Source of the DNA: Sporosarcina sp. NCCP-2716
Lineage (GTDB): Bacteria > Bacillota > Bacilli > Bacillales_A > Planococcaceae
DNA length: 64,000 nucleotides
Assembly (NCBI RefSeq): GCF_023707985.1
Contig: NZ_BRCF01000007.1
Coordinates: 62,001-126,000, forward strand
Direction of reading: 5' to 3'
Shown one piece after another: positions 42,401-50,348 of the stretch. The notes under the pieces are model-generated. The model searched no databases and was not told the origin of the DNA. It worked only from the letters and a program-made list of their open reading frames with translations. The number at the start of each line of letters is the position of its first letter. Within the stretch, counting starts at the first letter, position 1. The translations under genes were made by a program, and so were the position numbers.

Positions 42401-43582
42401 CAGCAGATCATCGAGCCGGCTTTTCTGCTCCTCGAATTGGTCTTCGTCCTGCTGCAGGGCGGCACGGTCTTTGCGGATCGACGCACTCCGGCTGTCCCAC
42501 TTCTCCTGCAGCGCGGCCACAGCAGCCTGCAGCTTACGGATCGACTCTTCCATCGCTTTCTTATCACTTTCGAGCTTCCAGACTTCGTGCTTCTCCAGCC
42601 GCGCCTTTTCGTCCCGCATCTGCTCGAGCTGGAGTTCCATGACTCCGTTTTCTTCTTCCAGTGCGCGGATGGCTTCCGCCAGTTCGTCATCTTCCTTCTT
42701 CAATTGCTCTGAGCGGGAAACCGCCTGTCCGTGACGCTCGGCGGCTTCCTTCCATTTCTGGACCCGCTCCGCGACGACGAACCGGTTGTACAGATCATAT
42801 TGGCGGACGAGCCGCTGAGCGGAGTCGTGCTCACGTTCCAGCTGTTCGATCTGCTGCTGCGCCTGATCCATGCTTTCGATCGTATCCGCCAGATGCCGGA
42901 GTTCATCATCTGTCAGCGGCGGCAGTGCCGACTCGAGGATTTCATAGATCACGGTCGGCTTGAAATCCTTGGACAGCTTCGGGCTCCGCAGCTGGATGAG
43001 CAGTTTGATCAGATCCTCATACGCTTCGATCGACTGGAAGCCGAATACGTGCTTGTTCACGAGCGCCATGTAGTCCCGCTGGGTATGGACGACCTGACCA
43101 CCGGCGCCGATCCGGTTCTCGAGCTCTTTCGCCGAGTACGGCACCGACTCGTCCTGGTGCCTGTGGGACAGCTCGAAGTCGTAACCGATCCGCCGGTTGT
43201 CCGTGATGACGAAATACCAGGACTTGATGCCTTTATTGCGTTTCGCCTGCATGCCGATCCCGGTCGTTATGTATTGGCCCGTGCCCTTCTTTTTGTATTC
43301 GAGGAACAGATAGCCAGTCCGTTCCTCCCGGTCGACGACGTCCTTTTCGCCAAGCAGGTAGTCTTCCATCCGCCGCGCTTTCGAGCCGAATGGATCGAGC
43401 CGGTCAGGCGTCTTCTTGCCGTCCAGGAGAACGGGAAGGAAACTTTGCATCGTCACGGATTTCCCGGAGCCGTTCGTCCCGCGCAGCAGCAATTTCCCGT
43501 CTGCAAAACTGAAGATCTCTTCATCGTAGTACCAGAAGTTCAGCAGCCCCGCCCGGTTCATGCTCCATCTATCGTTTGTCAT
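39437..43582 (-). CDS. jetC: Wadjet type II SMC-like ATPase JetC (TIGR02680)
   Basis: The 1381-residue protein has a Walker A at about 34-42 (GTNGSGKSV), long coiled-coil arms (about 240-480 and 730-980), and a C-terminal ABC signature (FRFSGGEKAMAMYIPLF) and Walker B (FIITLDEAFAGVDEQN). This is the MukB-like DNA motor of Wadjet. It extrudes DNA loops and recognises small circular plasmids. The start ATG lies within the end of jetB (4-bp overlap). The gene is intact with no frameshift. It is the largest gene of the window. An 883-codon open frame on the other strand is a shadow. Confidence 0.95.
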   Translation of the reverse strand: MTNDRWSMNRAGLLNFWYYDEEIFSFADGKLLLRGTNGSGKSVTMQSFLPVLLDGKKTPDRLDPFGSKARRMEDYLLGEKDVVDREERTGYLFLEYKKKGTGQYITTGIGMQAKRNKGIKSWYFVITDNRRIGYDFELSHRHQDESVPYSAKELENRIGAGGQVVHTQRDYMALVNKHVFGFQSIEAYEDLIKLLIQLRSPKLSKDFKPTVIYEILESALPPLTDDELRHLADTIESMDQAQQQIEQLEREHDSAQRLVRQYDLYNRFVVAERVQKWKEAAERHGQAVSRSEQLKKEDDELAEAIRALEEENGVMELQLEQMRDEKARLEKHEVWKLESDKKAMEESIRKLQAAVAALQEKWDSRSASIRKDRAALQQDEDQFEEQKSRLDDLLEELAVDAEEASFHQHSVNEGDFKRHDGYGFEFAVWQKEARAHEELLLEMKAVAEQKDRLMTEHDELQQLSSEQLQKVDKTRGSLRDLENWFTEQQQTLTDDVFRWMESHPNLVFSDSRQQAVLRALSGLYDDHRYEEVREQLMDSLNDYASFVKSNEEFAKRELAAKQAELAQAAAEQQRWRTMTMPQPDRPADTEEFRQRLERQGTAYIPLYAAVEFREGLSDEQKSRVEAALQHTGLLDCLLTEDGSVQPVHDRLFRPEPQLLGHTLADYLRPDIAEDSGISAAFIDEVLRSIPLEQAGGGLQIDEDGSYAVGGLIGHAPEEGPSKFIGRTSRKRFQQEKIEEWGRIAGELKQEADAIEDSLLNWRDEQLRVQEWKASIPSDKALADIDAEIREMVRDLAAQQEQLNRTDAKRKDVHRQLQEAERVLRRKSEGLNIGLTAESLTEAVKAAGSYSRFLSDLKETTRECFHLQKNMQTTQQRIREKEEELDEVKGEENSRTSEIGKAAAAIESIDRQLKLKGVDEIRARIREVQLLLAEAEDRLRTILKELPARSEAKKTVQAKLAEAEKSRQFWLRMSEEWQDAVSREAARNFVEVGEMEPVVLYAQYEPLLSKYDRSKLQEQLTKAFVNEQSDLTEYRMFESAEETPVPDWFAEDWGDYYGPFLDEWRQLRTRRIIHMEYRGQRVSPYVVLDSLVDELANQKSWLDEQDRQLYEDIIVNHVGIILRHRIQRAEKWVKEMDQIMKNRDNSSGLTFSITWKPLTAESEDELDTKDLVQLLQRNSKFLSEEDLNRITRHFQSRITRAKELIQLRSEGSTLQQVLQEVLDYRKWFTFVLSYTRTNEPKRELTNNAFFRFSGGEKAMAMYIPLFTAAYSRYKEAGEMAPFIITLDEAFAGVDEQNIRDMFEVVEQLGFDYIMNSQALWGDYDTISNLAICELIRPKNASFVTVMRYLWDGRTRTEVKDGDSDEITDDNAESDVRADEIAH

Positions 43583-44742
43583 GATTTTTCGCCCCCTTGC
43601 TCATAATCAGCCGGATACGCTCCGGTCAGTACTCCGAGAAGCGGCTTGATGCGGATCAAAGACCCATCCAAATCGAAGTCGCCCATCATCCAGCTGCCGA
43701 GCGCTTCCAACAGGTCCGCCCGTACGGCACCTGTGCTCTTCTCCCGGTACAGCTTCGCCCATCCCGTGCCGTGGTCCGCCCTCAGCTTGTCGATGAGCTG
43801 GTCGAATTCACCTTCCGTGAACAGCAGCTCACCCCGCTCGTTCGGTACGTACCGCTCAGGATCGGAGTGAAGTTCATCCGAAAGCTGAAGCAGCAGGTCC
43901 GTTGAACTTTTCGTATCCGGGAAAACCCGATGGTGCTGCTTCGGTTCCGATATCGCGAGGAACGCGGTGTTCTTATAGACTTGCAGCCGGTAATCGCTAT
44001 GCTGCTCGATGTCCTCGGACAGCCGGTTCCGGAACTGTCGGATGTAGAGGAAGTCGGGATCCTGGATATCATTCCGATGAAGCCCGGGCGAGAAGAACAG
44101 TTTCCGGTACACACGCTTCCGCCGTTCATCCTCCTGATTCGCTTTCCATTCATCCTCGAGCAGCTCCTCCCACTTGGCATACGCCGAAAAATCCTCCGGG
44201 AATGTCCTGAGGAAATAGCGGCTGTACGGCGTCGCTTCATACAGCACTTCCTGCTCTTCGTTATGGTCGAACCGGCCGATGTCGCCGTCGATCGTACGGA
44301 GGAGCCGGAACTCAAGCAGCCCTTTCATCGTACGGATCAAGGACTTCCGATGCGCATAGAGTGTCCAGTCGAGCGGGTAGTCCCCCGGGAAATCGTTCTG
44401 GATCTCTTCGCAGAATTCGGACAGCAGAAATTGCTCATCGACCGCTTTGCCTTCGATGTACGAGAGCGCACAGCAGAAAATTGCGTAATCGAGCGGTTCC
44501 TGGAACAGCTGGATGCCCATCCACGGCTCCGGTTCCGCCGGGATCTTTTCAAGCTTGACGAAATGCTGGTGGATCAGCAGCCGGAGCCCCAGTTTTTCGT
44601 CAATGTAGCGGCGCAGCACTTTCTCGCGCTCCCGCACGAGCTGATACAGTTCAGGCTCCTCCGACCGCAGGATCCAATACCGGTGCAGCAGCAGATCGAG
44701 CGCCTGCACCGCTTTTCCGTCGAACAAGTGGCCTGTCTCCAT
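43579..44742 (-). CDS. jetB: Wadjet type II subunit JetB (TIGR02678)
   Basis: The 387-residue protein is helical and charged, without a catalytic motif. It opens with ALDLLLHRYWILRSEEPELYQLVREREKVLRRYIDEKLG and has the AIFCCALSYIEGKAVDEQFLLSEFCEEIQ segment typical of the TIGR02678 family. By position and size it is the MukE/JetB-like subunit that links the kleisin to the ATPase. It starts 4 bases after the jetA stop and overlaps jetC by 4 bp, so the operon is tightly coupled. Function is by family, not by a motif. Confidence 0.9.
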   Translation of the reverse strand: METGHLFDGKAVQALDLLLHRYWILRSEEPELYQLVREREKVLRRYIDEKLGLRLLIHQHFVKLEKIPAEPEPWMGIQLFQEPLDYAIFCCALSYIEGKAVDEQFLLSEFCEEIQNDFPGDYPLDWTLYAHRKSLIRTMKGLLEFRLLRTIDGDIGRFDHNEEQEVLYEATPYSRYFLRTFPEDFSAYAKWEELLEDEWKANQEDERRKRVYRKLFFSPGLHRNDIQDPDFLYIRQFRNRLSEDIEQHSDYRLQVYKNTAFLAISEPKQHHRVFPDTKSSTDLLLQLSDELHSDPERYVPNERGELLFTEGEFDQLIDKLRADHGTGWAKLYREKSTGAVRADLLEALGSWMMGDFDLDGSLIRIKPLLGVLTGAYPADYEQGGEKS

Positions 44743-44746
44743 CGAA

Positions 44747-46234
44747 TCACCCTTCCGTCATAAATTCAAAAATCGCATCCGGCATCGTCAGCTTCCCGTC
44801 CTCTGATGAAAGAGTGACTTCCTTCGTCGGATCCAGTGTCACGCGGACCCGCTGCCCGTAATCCGTCTTGACGATCCGCTGTTCGTTCGCCATCGACTTG
44901 CCGATCCAGCCGAGCAGCACTTTCCGGACGAACGGCTCCACCGTACCTGTCGCAGAAAGGACGATCTTCCCTTGATCCACATATGTATCCAGCAAGTGCT
45001 TCTCCTGCCGGCGCTGTTCCAAGTACGCTTCCCGCAGCTCCTGCTTCTGCTTCGCATTCGACTTGAATCCGCTCGGCTTCGTTTTTTCCCTATACCGGTT
45101 CGTCCTCGGCTTGATGACCAATTGTTCCGGTTCGTCCTCCCACACATCCGTATGGAGATTGTCCGTCCCGAACCGTTCGAGCTGGATCTGCGCCACTGTC
45201 ATCGACCCGAACACGACAGACGACAGACGGTGTGCCTCCTCCAAGTCCAGACAGTCCGTGAACCATTTCGCCAGATGCAGGTAATCCTTCTTCCGGCTCC
45301 GGAAATGCTGCTGCCGCTCCCCGATCCGCTGCACATAACGCGTCATCCGCCGGATCATTTCGTTCGTCTGCCACTGCAGCATCACGAGCTCGCTCTCCTG
45401 TGAGTCCGTACCGAGAAACCACTGCCTGAGTGAACTCCAATACTCCCTGTACTCCACGAGCCAATTCTCTTCAGAAAGCGACGCGTCCTCGAGCCGCGGA
45501 ATGGCCCGGCGATGCTCCGCCAGTTTCCCGAAAAACAGCTCCAGATCAGCAGCCCCGATTTCGAGCAGCCGCTGCTGGATCTGCAGGGAGGTCTTCTGCA
45601 AGGAGATGATGAAGTCCCGCAAATAGGCAGTGAATTGGTTTTTGTAAATGAGGAATGCGTCCGTCTGCATCCGCTGCGTCGTCTCTTCGCTGTTGATATA
45701 CGCGATATAGTCGGCCGTGCTCGCACGGATCGTCTGGAAATAGCGGAAGATATCCTCCCACATGCGCATGTACTCCTCCGCAGGCTGCCGGAGCTCACCG
45801 CCGATTTCCTTCTGCAGCGAGGCGAGCGACTGAAGCAGCCGGTCGAACTGGGACCGCTCGAGCGACCCTTGGAAGTTCTCGCCGATCTTCTCCAGCTGGA
45901 TGAGCATCCGCTCGATCTCCACCGTGAGCGGCGTGCATTGGTAGCGGAACCGCTTCTTCTTGTATTCCTCGATCGTCTTCGCGCTCGTCATATCCTGCCG
46001 TGCGGCGAGGTTGTTCCATTTCACGAGCTGGGCGAGCTGCTGGTGCAGCAGTTCCTCGCTGTAATCGCCGAATTCAGCATGCGACCGCATATGTACTAAA
46101 ATCTCTTCAGGCGGTATATAGTCCCGCATCCGTTCATGCTGATGAAAGAAAAACCGCAGGATCGTCCGGTAATGCGCGGCGGAATCCGCTGTCAAATAGC
46201 TAGCCTCCACAATCTTCCTCATCTTCTGATCCAT
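44747..46234 (-). CDS. jetA: Wadjet type II subunit JetA, kleisin-like (TIGR02677)
   Basis: I take ATG at 46234 (MDQKMRKIVEASYLTA), preceded by AGAGGGGATACAG. The open frame continues 35 codons upstream but reads into the palindromic element. The 495-residue protein is helical with an N-terminal winged-helix-like region (YIPPEEILVHMRSHAEFGDYSEELLHQQLAQLVKWNNL) and a C-terminal region near FVRKVLLGWIGKSMANEQRIVKTDYG. It is the MukF/kleisin-like subunit bridging the SMC heads. It is the first gene of jetABCD. The promoter must lie in the 70 or so bases between its start and the palindromic element, or in the element itself. Confidence 0.9.
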   Translation of the reverse strand: MDQKMRKIVEASYLTADSAAHYRTILRFFFHQHERMRDYIPPEEILVHMRSHAEFGDYSEELLHQQLAQLVKWNNLAARQDMTSAKTIEEYKKKRFRYQCTPLTVEIERMLIQLEKIGENFQGSLERSQFDRLLQSLASLQKEIGGELRQPAEEYMRMWEDIFRYFQTIRASTADYIAYINSEETTQRMQTDAFLIYKNQFTAYLRDFIISLQKTSLQIQQRLLEIGAADLELFFGKLAEHRRAIPRLEDASLSEENWLVEYREYWSSLRQWFLGTDSQESELVMLQWQTNEMIRRMTRYVQRIGERQQHFRSRKKDYLHLAKWFTDCLDLEEAHRLSSVVFGSMTVAQIQLERFGTDNLHTDVWEDEPEQLVIKPRTNRYREKTKPSGFKSNAKQKQELREAYLEQRRQEKHLLDTYVDQGKIVLSATGTVEPFVRKVLLGWIGKSMANEQRIVKTDYGQRVRVTLDPTKEVTLSSEDGKLTMPDAIFEFMTEG

Positions 46235-46310
46235 CTGTATCCCCTCTGTTCCTTTACCTTTTCCATTTACATTTGCAACCTCTTTATGAGACCATTTTAT
46301 CATACCGAAC

Positions 46311-46379
46311 GGTACCTGTGCGTCACACAATTCGGGCACTATTCTGAATCGTGTTCAAGTTGTGTGACACACAGGCACC
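46311..46379 (+). repeat. 69-bp palindromic element, copy 8
   Basis: Left end GGTACCTGTGCGTCACACAA, right end TTGTGTGACACACAGGCACC. It lies between the divergent jetA and glutaredoxin genes, 24 bases before the latter. Confidence 0.92.
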
Positions 46380-46403
46380 CTCCAAGGAAGGGGCTGGCCA
46401 CCG

Positions 46404-46649
46404 ATGCCGGACATTACCGTCTACACTTCACGTACATGCCGCGTCTGCCGCATGGTGAAAGACTTCCTGGATGATGCCGGACTTCCATACGAGGAAATCC
46501 ACGTCGACCTAAACCCGGTCGCCATGCTGAAGCTGATCGGGAAGCGCGGCCGTTTCACCGTGCCTCAGACGGAAATCGGCGGCACGTGGATCGCCGGGTT
46601 CGATCCGCTGAAAATGCTCGAGACCGTCAACACCCTGAACAAGGGATGA
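46404..46649 (+). CDS. Glutaredoxin/NrdH-like thiol protein
   Basis: The 81-residue thioredoxin-fold protein has the redox site CRVC at residues 11-14 (YTSRTCRVCRMVKDFL), the cis-proline region RFTVPQTEIGG, and the ending WIAGFDPLKMLE typical of the glutaredoxin-like NrdH group. It should reduce disulfides, for example in ribonucleotide reductase or other targets. The AAGGAAGG upstream is rather far (about 13 bases). It stands divergent from jetA and is ended by a strong terminator. No reductase gene is nearby. Confidence 0.85.
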   Translation: MPDITVYTSRTCRVCRMVKDFLDDAGLPYEEIHVDLNPVAMLKLIGKRGRFTVPQTEIGGTWIAGFDPLKMLETVNTLNKG

Positions 46650-46667
46650 CCCGCGTCACGTCAAATG

Positions 46668-46718
46668 GAAAAGCCATTCTCCAACCGCTTTCAGCAAGCG
46701 GCGGAGAATGGCTTTTCA
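46668..46718. terminator. Bidirectional terminator
   Basis: A 15-bp perfect stem GAAAAGCCATTCTCC / GGAGAATGGCTTTTC (46668-46682 with 46703-46717), with an inner CCGCTT/AAGCGG hairpin, lies between convergent genes. Confidence 0.92.
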
Positions 46719-47402
46719 TATGGCAGCACCCTCTTCTGCGAGCATGTCGGAAAATTTTCGGTCGATCAGTTCCCGGTCTCCGAAGACGAGCACTTGATCT
46801 CCGGCTTGCAGCGTCTCTTCAAACAGGCTTTTCCGTAGAACACGGTCCCCTCTGCGGATGAAAAGCACGTGGATATCGTCTTCATCGTCAAGCAGTCCCT
46901 GACACTTCCCACCTATGAAGGCGCAGTCCTCTTCAATCGCAAGCAGTGCGACCCCGTCCTCCTCCCCGAGTTCAAGCGCCGTTTTCAACGGCCAGTCCTC
47001 GAGTTCAAACTGTTCATCCATCCGGCGTTCGAACTTCCTCTCCAAGTATCGGAAAACTGCTCCGTTTTTCAGCAATACTTGTACGGCAATTAGAAATGCA
47101 ATGACGAGCACGAGGAGCCGGAGCTTCAAGTCGTTGACAAGCAGCGTTGCAATCGATGAAATGATAACGGCCAAGGAAAAATAGCCGAACAGGATGACAG
47201 ATGCGCTGAGTCTCCGCCGGATCGGGTGGTCAATGATCAGTGACGACTCATCTGTCGTAAAACCGGTTCCCGTGAGCATGGAGATGACCTGAAATCTCGC
47301 TATGGTTTTTTTCAAACCGGTCGCCGTAAACAGGACGACCGCCATCTCGATCACCAGCCCAACGATCACCCCGTATAGAAGAATGAAGAGAAAATCTTTC
47401 AT
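46716..47402 (-). CDS. Membrane protein with C-terminal RCK_C/TrkA_C domain
   Basis: ATG at 47402 (MKDFLFILLYGVIVGLVIEM) with AAGGGAGGGCGG upstream is chosen. The rest of the long frame is antisense to corA. The 228-residue protein has three or four membrane helices in its first 110 residues, including a FQVISMLTGTGFTTDESSLII loop. Its C-terminal domain (about 145-228: VALLAIEEDCAFIGGK, DIHVLFIRRGDRVLR, LQAGDQVLVFGDRELI) fits the TrkA_C ligand-binding fold that gates potassium and other ion transporters. It is probably a regulator or part of an ion transporter. It is divergent from corA, which also concerns cations. Confidence 0.75.
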   Translation of the reverse strand: MKDFLFILLYGVIVGLVIEMAVVLFTATGLKKTIARFQVISMLTGTGFTTDESSLIIDHPIRRRLSASVILFGYFSLAVIISSIATLLVNDLKLRLLVLVIAFLIAVQVLLKNGAVFRYLERKFERRMDEQFELEDWPLKTALELGEEDGVALLAIEEDCAFIGGKCQGLLDDEDDIHVLFIRRGDRVLRKSLFEETLQAGDQVLVFGDRELIDRKFSDMLAEEGAAI

Positions 47403-47501
47403 GCTTATGTTCCGCCCTCCCTTGTACCGCCATTCTTCCCAGGTCCGGACGTTTAAATTCTGCTCACATGAGACAAGGTAGAAGAAAAGGGAGGATCTCG
47501 G

Positions 47502-48440
47502 ATGATTGAACCTGCATTTCAACACGAACATTGGACATGGATCCGTCTGGATGGAGCTTTCCCGCATGATATCGCTGAACTCCGAGAATTGTCTCCTGCA
47601 AGCAGGCGCTGGGCGAAGGCCCTCCACGGAGAGCAGAACAGCAATCTCGAAATGGAAACAGACGAGGCGGGCAGCGAGTCGATGTGGGGCTCTTTCATCT
47701 ATTCTCAAGATGTCGAGTCCCGTCACAAACAGACCATCCTGCACTACTACGTCTCCGCGAGTACACTGTTGACGTTCGGCATCGACGCAGCCGTCACCCC
47801 GCGTCTTTCCGCCCAGCATCTGCAGAAAAACATGCAGCATGCGGACAACGCAATCGAAGGATTCATGGTGCTCCTCGGCGAAATCACCGCTTCGTTCCTG
47901 CAAAATATCGATGGATTCGAAGACCGCACCCACGACCTCCTCTGGCGCATCAAGGCAAAAAACGATGAACCTGTCTTCGAACAGATCATGGACAGCCGCC
48001 ACGAGATCCTTGTCTGGAAGAACCTGCTCATCCCCATCATCGAAATACGGGAAGCGGTACAGGAAGCATTCGGCAGCGCCGTACGGAACGGCCCCCACTT
48101 CGACCGCACATGCCGCCGCATCCAGCGCTGCCGCCAGACGATCAGGGAATACGACGATGAAATCGGGAAACTCATCGACCTGGAATCCGTCATCTCCTCT
48201 CACCGCGGCAACGAAATCGTCAAGACCCTGACCGTCATCACCATGCTCTTCACCCCCGTCGCAGCCTGGGGGGCCTTATGGGGCATGAACTTCAAAATCA
48301 TGCCCGAACTGAACTGGAGATACGGCTACGTCGCCTCCCTCCTCATCATCCTCGTCTCCACATGGGGGCTGTATTACTACCTCAAGCGGAAAAACTGGAT
48401 CGGCAGCGTACTGAAAAGCCCGAAGAACGAGAAATTCTGA
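47502..48440 (+). CDS. corA: CorA-family divalent cation transporter
   Basis: This 312-residue protein has a large soluble N-terminal domain with long helices and two C-terminal membrane helices (about 247-268 and 277-296). Between them is the selectivity motif in WGMNFKIMPEL, the GMN signature of magnesium channels of the CorA family. It forms a pentameric channel for magnesium (or cobalt and nickel) uptake. AGGGAGGATCTCGG precedes the ATG. A truncated palindromic element lies 45 bases after the stop. Confidence 0.9.
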   Translation: MIEPAFQHEHWTWIRLDGAFPHDIAELRELSPASRRWAKALHGEQNSNLEMETDEAGSESMWGSFIYSQDVESRHKQTILHYYVSASTLLTFGIDAAVTPRLSAQHLQKNMQHADNAIEGFMVLLGEITASFLQNIDGFEDRTHDLLWRIKAKNDEPVFEQIMDSRHEILVWKNLLIPIIEIREAVQEAFGSAVRNGPHFDRTCRRIQRCRQTIREYDDEIGKLIDLESVISSHRGNEIVKTLTVITMLFTPVAAWGALWGMNFKIMPELNWRYGYVASLLIILVSTWGLYYYLKRKNWIGSVLKSPKNEKF

Positions 48441-48484
48441 GGATGCCGGGATTGCCGGGGGGGGAACCGACGCCTGGGGAAACC

Positions 48485-48531
48485 GGTACCTGTGCGTCAC
48501 ACAACTCGGACACAATTTGGAATTGTGTCCG
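48485..48531 (+). repeat. Truncated palindromic element, copy 9
   Basis: It has the intact left end GGTACCTGTGCGTCACACAA and core CGGACACAATTTGGAATTGTGTCCG, but the right arm is missing. Four YCCGATT-like repeats follow to about 48605. Confidence 0.8.
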
Positions 48532-48637
48532 TCTGCCGATTAACTTGCCCATCTGGCCGATTCCACACGCCATTTGTCCGATTACTCCCGCGAACAGTCC
48601 GATTGTTCATTGCACAAGCAATAATGTCACAAAAACA

Positions 48638-48672
48638 CAAAAAACCAGGCCATCCAATCGGCCTGGTTTTAT
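48638..48672. terminator. Bidirectional terminator
   Basis: An 11-bp perfect stem AAAACCAGGCC / GGCCTGGTTTT (48641-48651 with 48660-48670) lies just outside the stop codon of the cupin gene. Confidence 0.9.
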
Positions 48673-48675
48673 CAT

Positions 48676-49098
48676 TCACTGTTCATTCGGGTCATTCTCT
48701 GCGTCTTCATGCGTCTTGTGCACGGTGCCCTTCACATGATCCGGCGTCCCGTAAATCGAATATAGCTTCAGTGGCGTATCCCCTGTATTCGTCACGTTGT
48801 GCCACGTATCCGCAGGAACCAAAATCACATCATCGTCCGTGACATGGCGCTCGAAATTCAAGTTGTCCTCCGACGGACCCATCTGGCACAGCCCCTCGCC
48901 CTGCTCCACACGCAGGAACTGCTCGATGCCATGGTGGATCTCCAGCCCGACATCATCATTCGGTGCAATGCTCATCACCGTCACCTGGATTTTATCGCCC
49001 GTCCAGATTGTCGTCCGATAGTTATCATTCTGCAGCGTCGCCTCTTCAATATTCAACACATACGGTTCCTTGCCATGATCTTTGTAATCAATACCCAT
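48676..49098 (-). CDS. Cupin-domain protein, paralogue 1
   Basis: ATG at 49098 with AGGAGGTCGATACAG upstream is the start. The 140-residue protein has a single cupin barrel with the two metal-binding motifs GLEIHHGIEQFLRVEQGEG and PADTWHNVTNTGDTPLKLYSIYG. It contains ATLQNDNYRTTIWTGDKIQVTVMSI, which recurs in the second cupin at 52.7 kb. The function is unknown. The HxH...E...H pattern suggests a metal site with possible isomerase, dioxygenase or sugar-binding activity. The gene lies between the truncated repeat copy 9 and complete copy 10. Confidence 0.82.
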   Translation of the reverse strand: MGIDYKDHGKEPYVLNIEEATLQNDNYRTTIWTGDKIQVTVMSIAPNDDVGLEIHHGIEQFLRVEQGEGLCQMGPSEDNLNFERHVTDDDVILVPADTWHNVTNTGDTPLKLYSIYGTPDHVKGTVHKTHEDAENDPNEQ

Positions 49099-49152
49099 CT
49101 GTATCGACCTCCTAATAAAGTAGGTATCACCAATTGGCACAGGTTAAACATC

Positions 49153-49221
49153 GGTACCTGTGCGCCACACAAATCGGACACAATTCTGAACCGTGTCTAA
49201 GTTGTGTATCGCACAGGCGCC
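49153..49221 (+). repeat. 69-bp palindromic element, copy 10
   Basis: Left end GGTACCTGTGCGCCACACAA, right end TTGTGTATCGCACAGGCGCC. A loose end copy GGAAGCACC follows at about 49232-49240. It lies between divergent cupin and catE genes. Confidence 0.9.
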
Positions 49222-49282
49222 ACCAAGTGCAGGAAGCACCAGGCAGATTGGAATCTTGACGATACATTCCAAAATCACCTAT

Positions 49283-49303
49283 ACTTACTTACATAAAGTA
49301 AGT
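49283..49303 (+). promoter_or_regulatory. Perfect palindrome in the catE promoter region
   Basis: ACTTACTT / AAGTAAGT with a 5-base spacer (49283-49290 with 49296-49303), about 47 bases before the catE start. The form suits an HxlR/DUF24 or MarR-type thiol-sensing repressor. Confidence 0.55.
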
Positions 49304-49349
49304 TAACTTCTTGTCATAAATTAAGTACTAGTTAACAGGAGATGAGTCC

Positions 49350-50198
49350 ATGCACTTCCACCAAGCACCGATCACATTTGTAAGCCACGTAGCTTTGAAG
49401 GTGACAGACATGCAACGTTCCCTAGAGTTTTATCAACATGTACTCGGCTTTCAAGTGGCAAGTCAATCGCCTAAAAAGGCTTCTCTGACGGCTGACGGGA
49501 AAAATGTATTACTCACCCTCGAACAACCTGAAAATGTGTCCCCGAAACAGACGGGCACTACAGGCTTATATCACTTTGCCCTGCTGCTGCCGACACGCTC
49601 AGATTTAGCCGCTGTCGTCAGGCATCTGGATTCGCTTGGCATCCAATTCGGTGCTGCTGACCATCTGGTAAGTGAAGCGATTTATATTTCGGATCCTGAA
49701 GGGAATGGGATCGAACTGTACATCGATCGTGACCCATCTGTTTGGGAGTGGAACAACGGGGAAGTTGTGATGACGACAGACCCACTCCAATTCGCCAGTC
49801 TGCTTGCTGAACCAAAACACTCTTGGAATGGTCTCCCTGCCGCTACTCTCATGGGCCACATCCACTTACACGTATCCGATCTGGCTCAGGCAGAGCACTT
49901 TTACTGCCAAGGTCTCGGATTCAATGTAGTCAGCCGGTTGGGATCTCAAGCGCTATTTCTGTCAGATGGCCACTATCATCATCATATCGCTGTTAACACA
50001 TGGACTGGAATCGGTGCCCCAGCGCCTTCCGCGTCGAGTGCCGGGCTCCAGTCGTATTCCATTTGTTATCCTGACGAAGCAGCCCGAGAACGCGTGATCA
50101 GACAGCTCGAAACCATCGGTGTACCGATCAGCAAAAAAAATGACTCTTACGTTACCGAGGATCCGTCCGGTAATTGTATAGAGGTGGTAGTCGGCTAA
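49350..50198 (+). CDS. catE: Catechol-2,3-dioxygenase-like VOC protein (CatE)
   Basis: This 282-residue protein has two glyoxalase-fold halves. Metal ligands are suggested by SHVALKVTDMQRSLEFY (His 13), GHIHLHVSDLAQAEHFY (start of the second half) and a final GNCIEVVVG (Glu). TGLYHFALLLPTRSDLA and HYHHHIAVNTWTG closely follow Bacillus subtilis CatE (YfiE), which opens catechol and is induced by quinones. AACAGGAGATGAGTCC precedes the ATG. A perfect palindrome upstream suggests a quinone-sensing repressor, but no regulator gene is adjacent. Confidence 0.85.
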   Translation: MHFHQAPITFVSHVALKVTDMQRSLEFYQHVLGFQVASQSPKKASLTADGKNVLLTLEQPENVSPKQTGTTGLYHFALLLPTRSDLAAVVRHLDSLGIQFGAADHLVSEAIYISDPEGNGIELYIDRDPSVWEWNNGEVVMTTDPLQFASLLAEPKHSWNGLPAATLMGHIHLHVSDLAQAEHFYCQGLGFNVVSRLGSQALFLSDGHYHHHIAVNTWTGIGAPAPSASSAGLQSYSICYPDEAARERVIRQLETIGVPISKKNDSYVTEDPSGNCIEVVVG

Positions 50199-50223
50199 TT
50201 GTCAATGTCTGGATGACAACACA

Positions 50224-50258
50224 GAAAAGCACTGCCATCCCCCGGCAGTGCTTTCTTT
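50224..50258 (+). terminator. Terminator after catE
   Basis: An 11-bp stem AAAGCACTGCC / GGCAGTGCTTT (50226-50236 with 50244-50254). Confidence 0.85.
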
Positions 50259-50348
50259 ATAATTGGAATCTGCAATCTTCCGTCCTGATTCGTTTCCATT
50301 CCTATATACTGAGCTAATAACCCCCTTCTTCGTCCGCACTTGATCCAG

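Noticed and set aside
46235..46339. 35-codon extension of JetA, and likewise the extension of the gene at 31907 through a palindromic element
   Set aside because: The extra residues are translated repeat DNA. Clear ribosome binding sites stand at the inner ATG codons.
38096..46379. The Wadjet operon as a composite transposon
   Set aside because: The flanking elements also occur around many unrelated genes, there is no transposase, and I see no target duplication.
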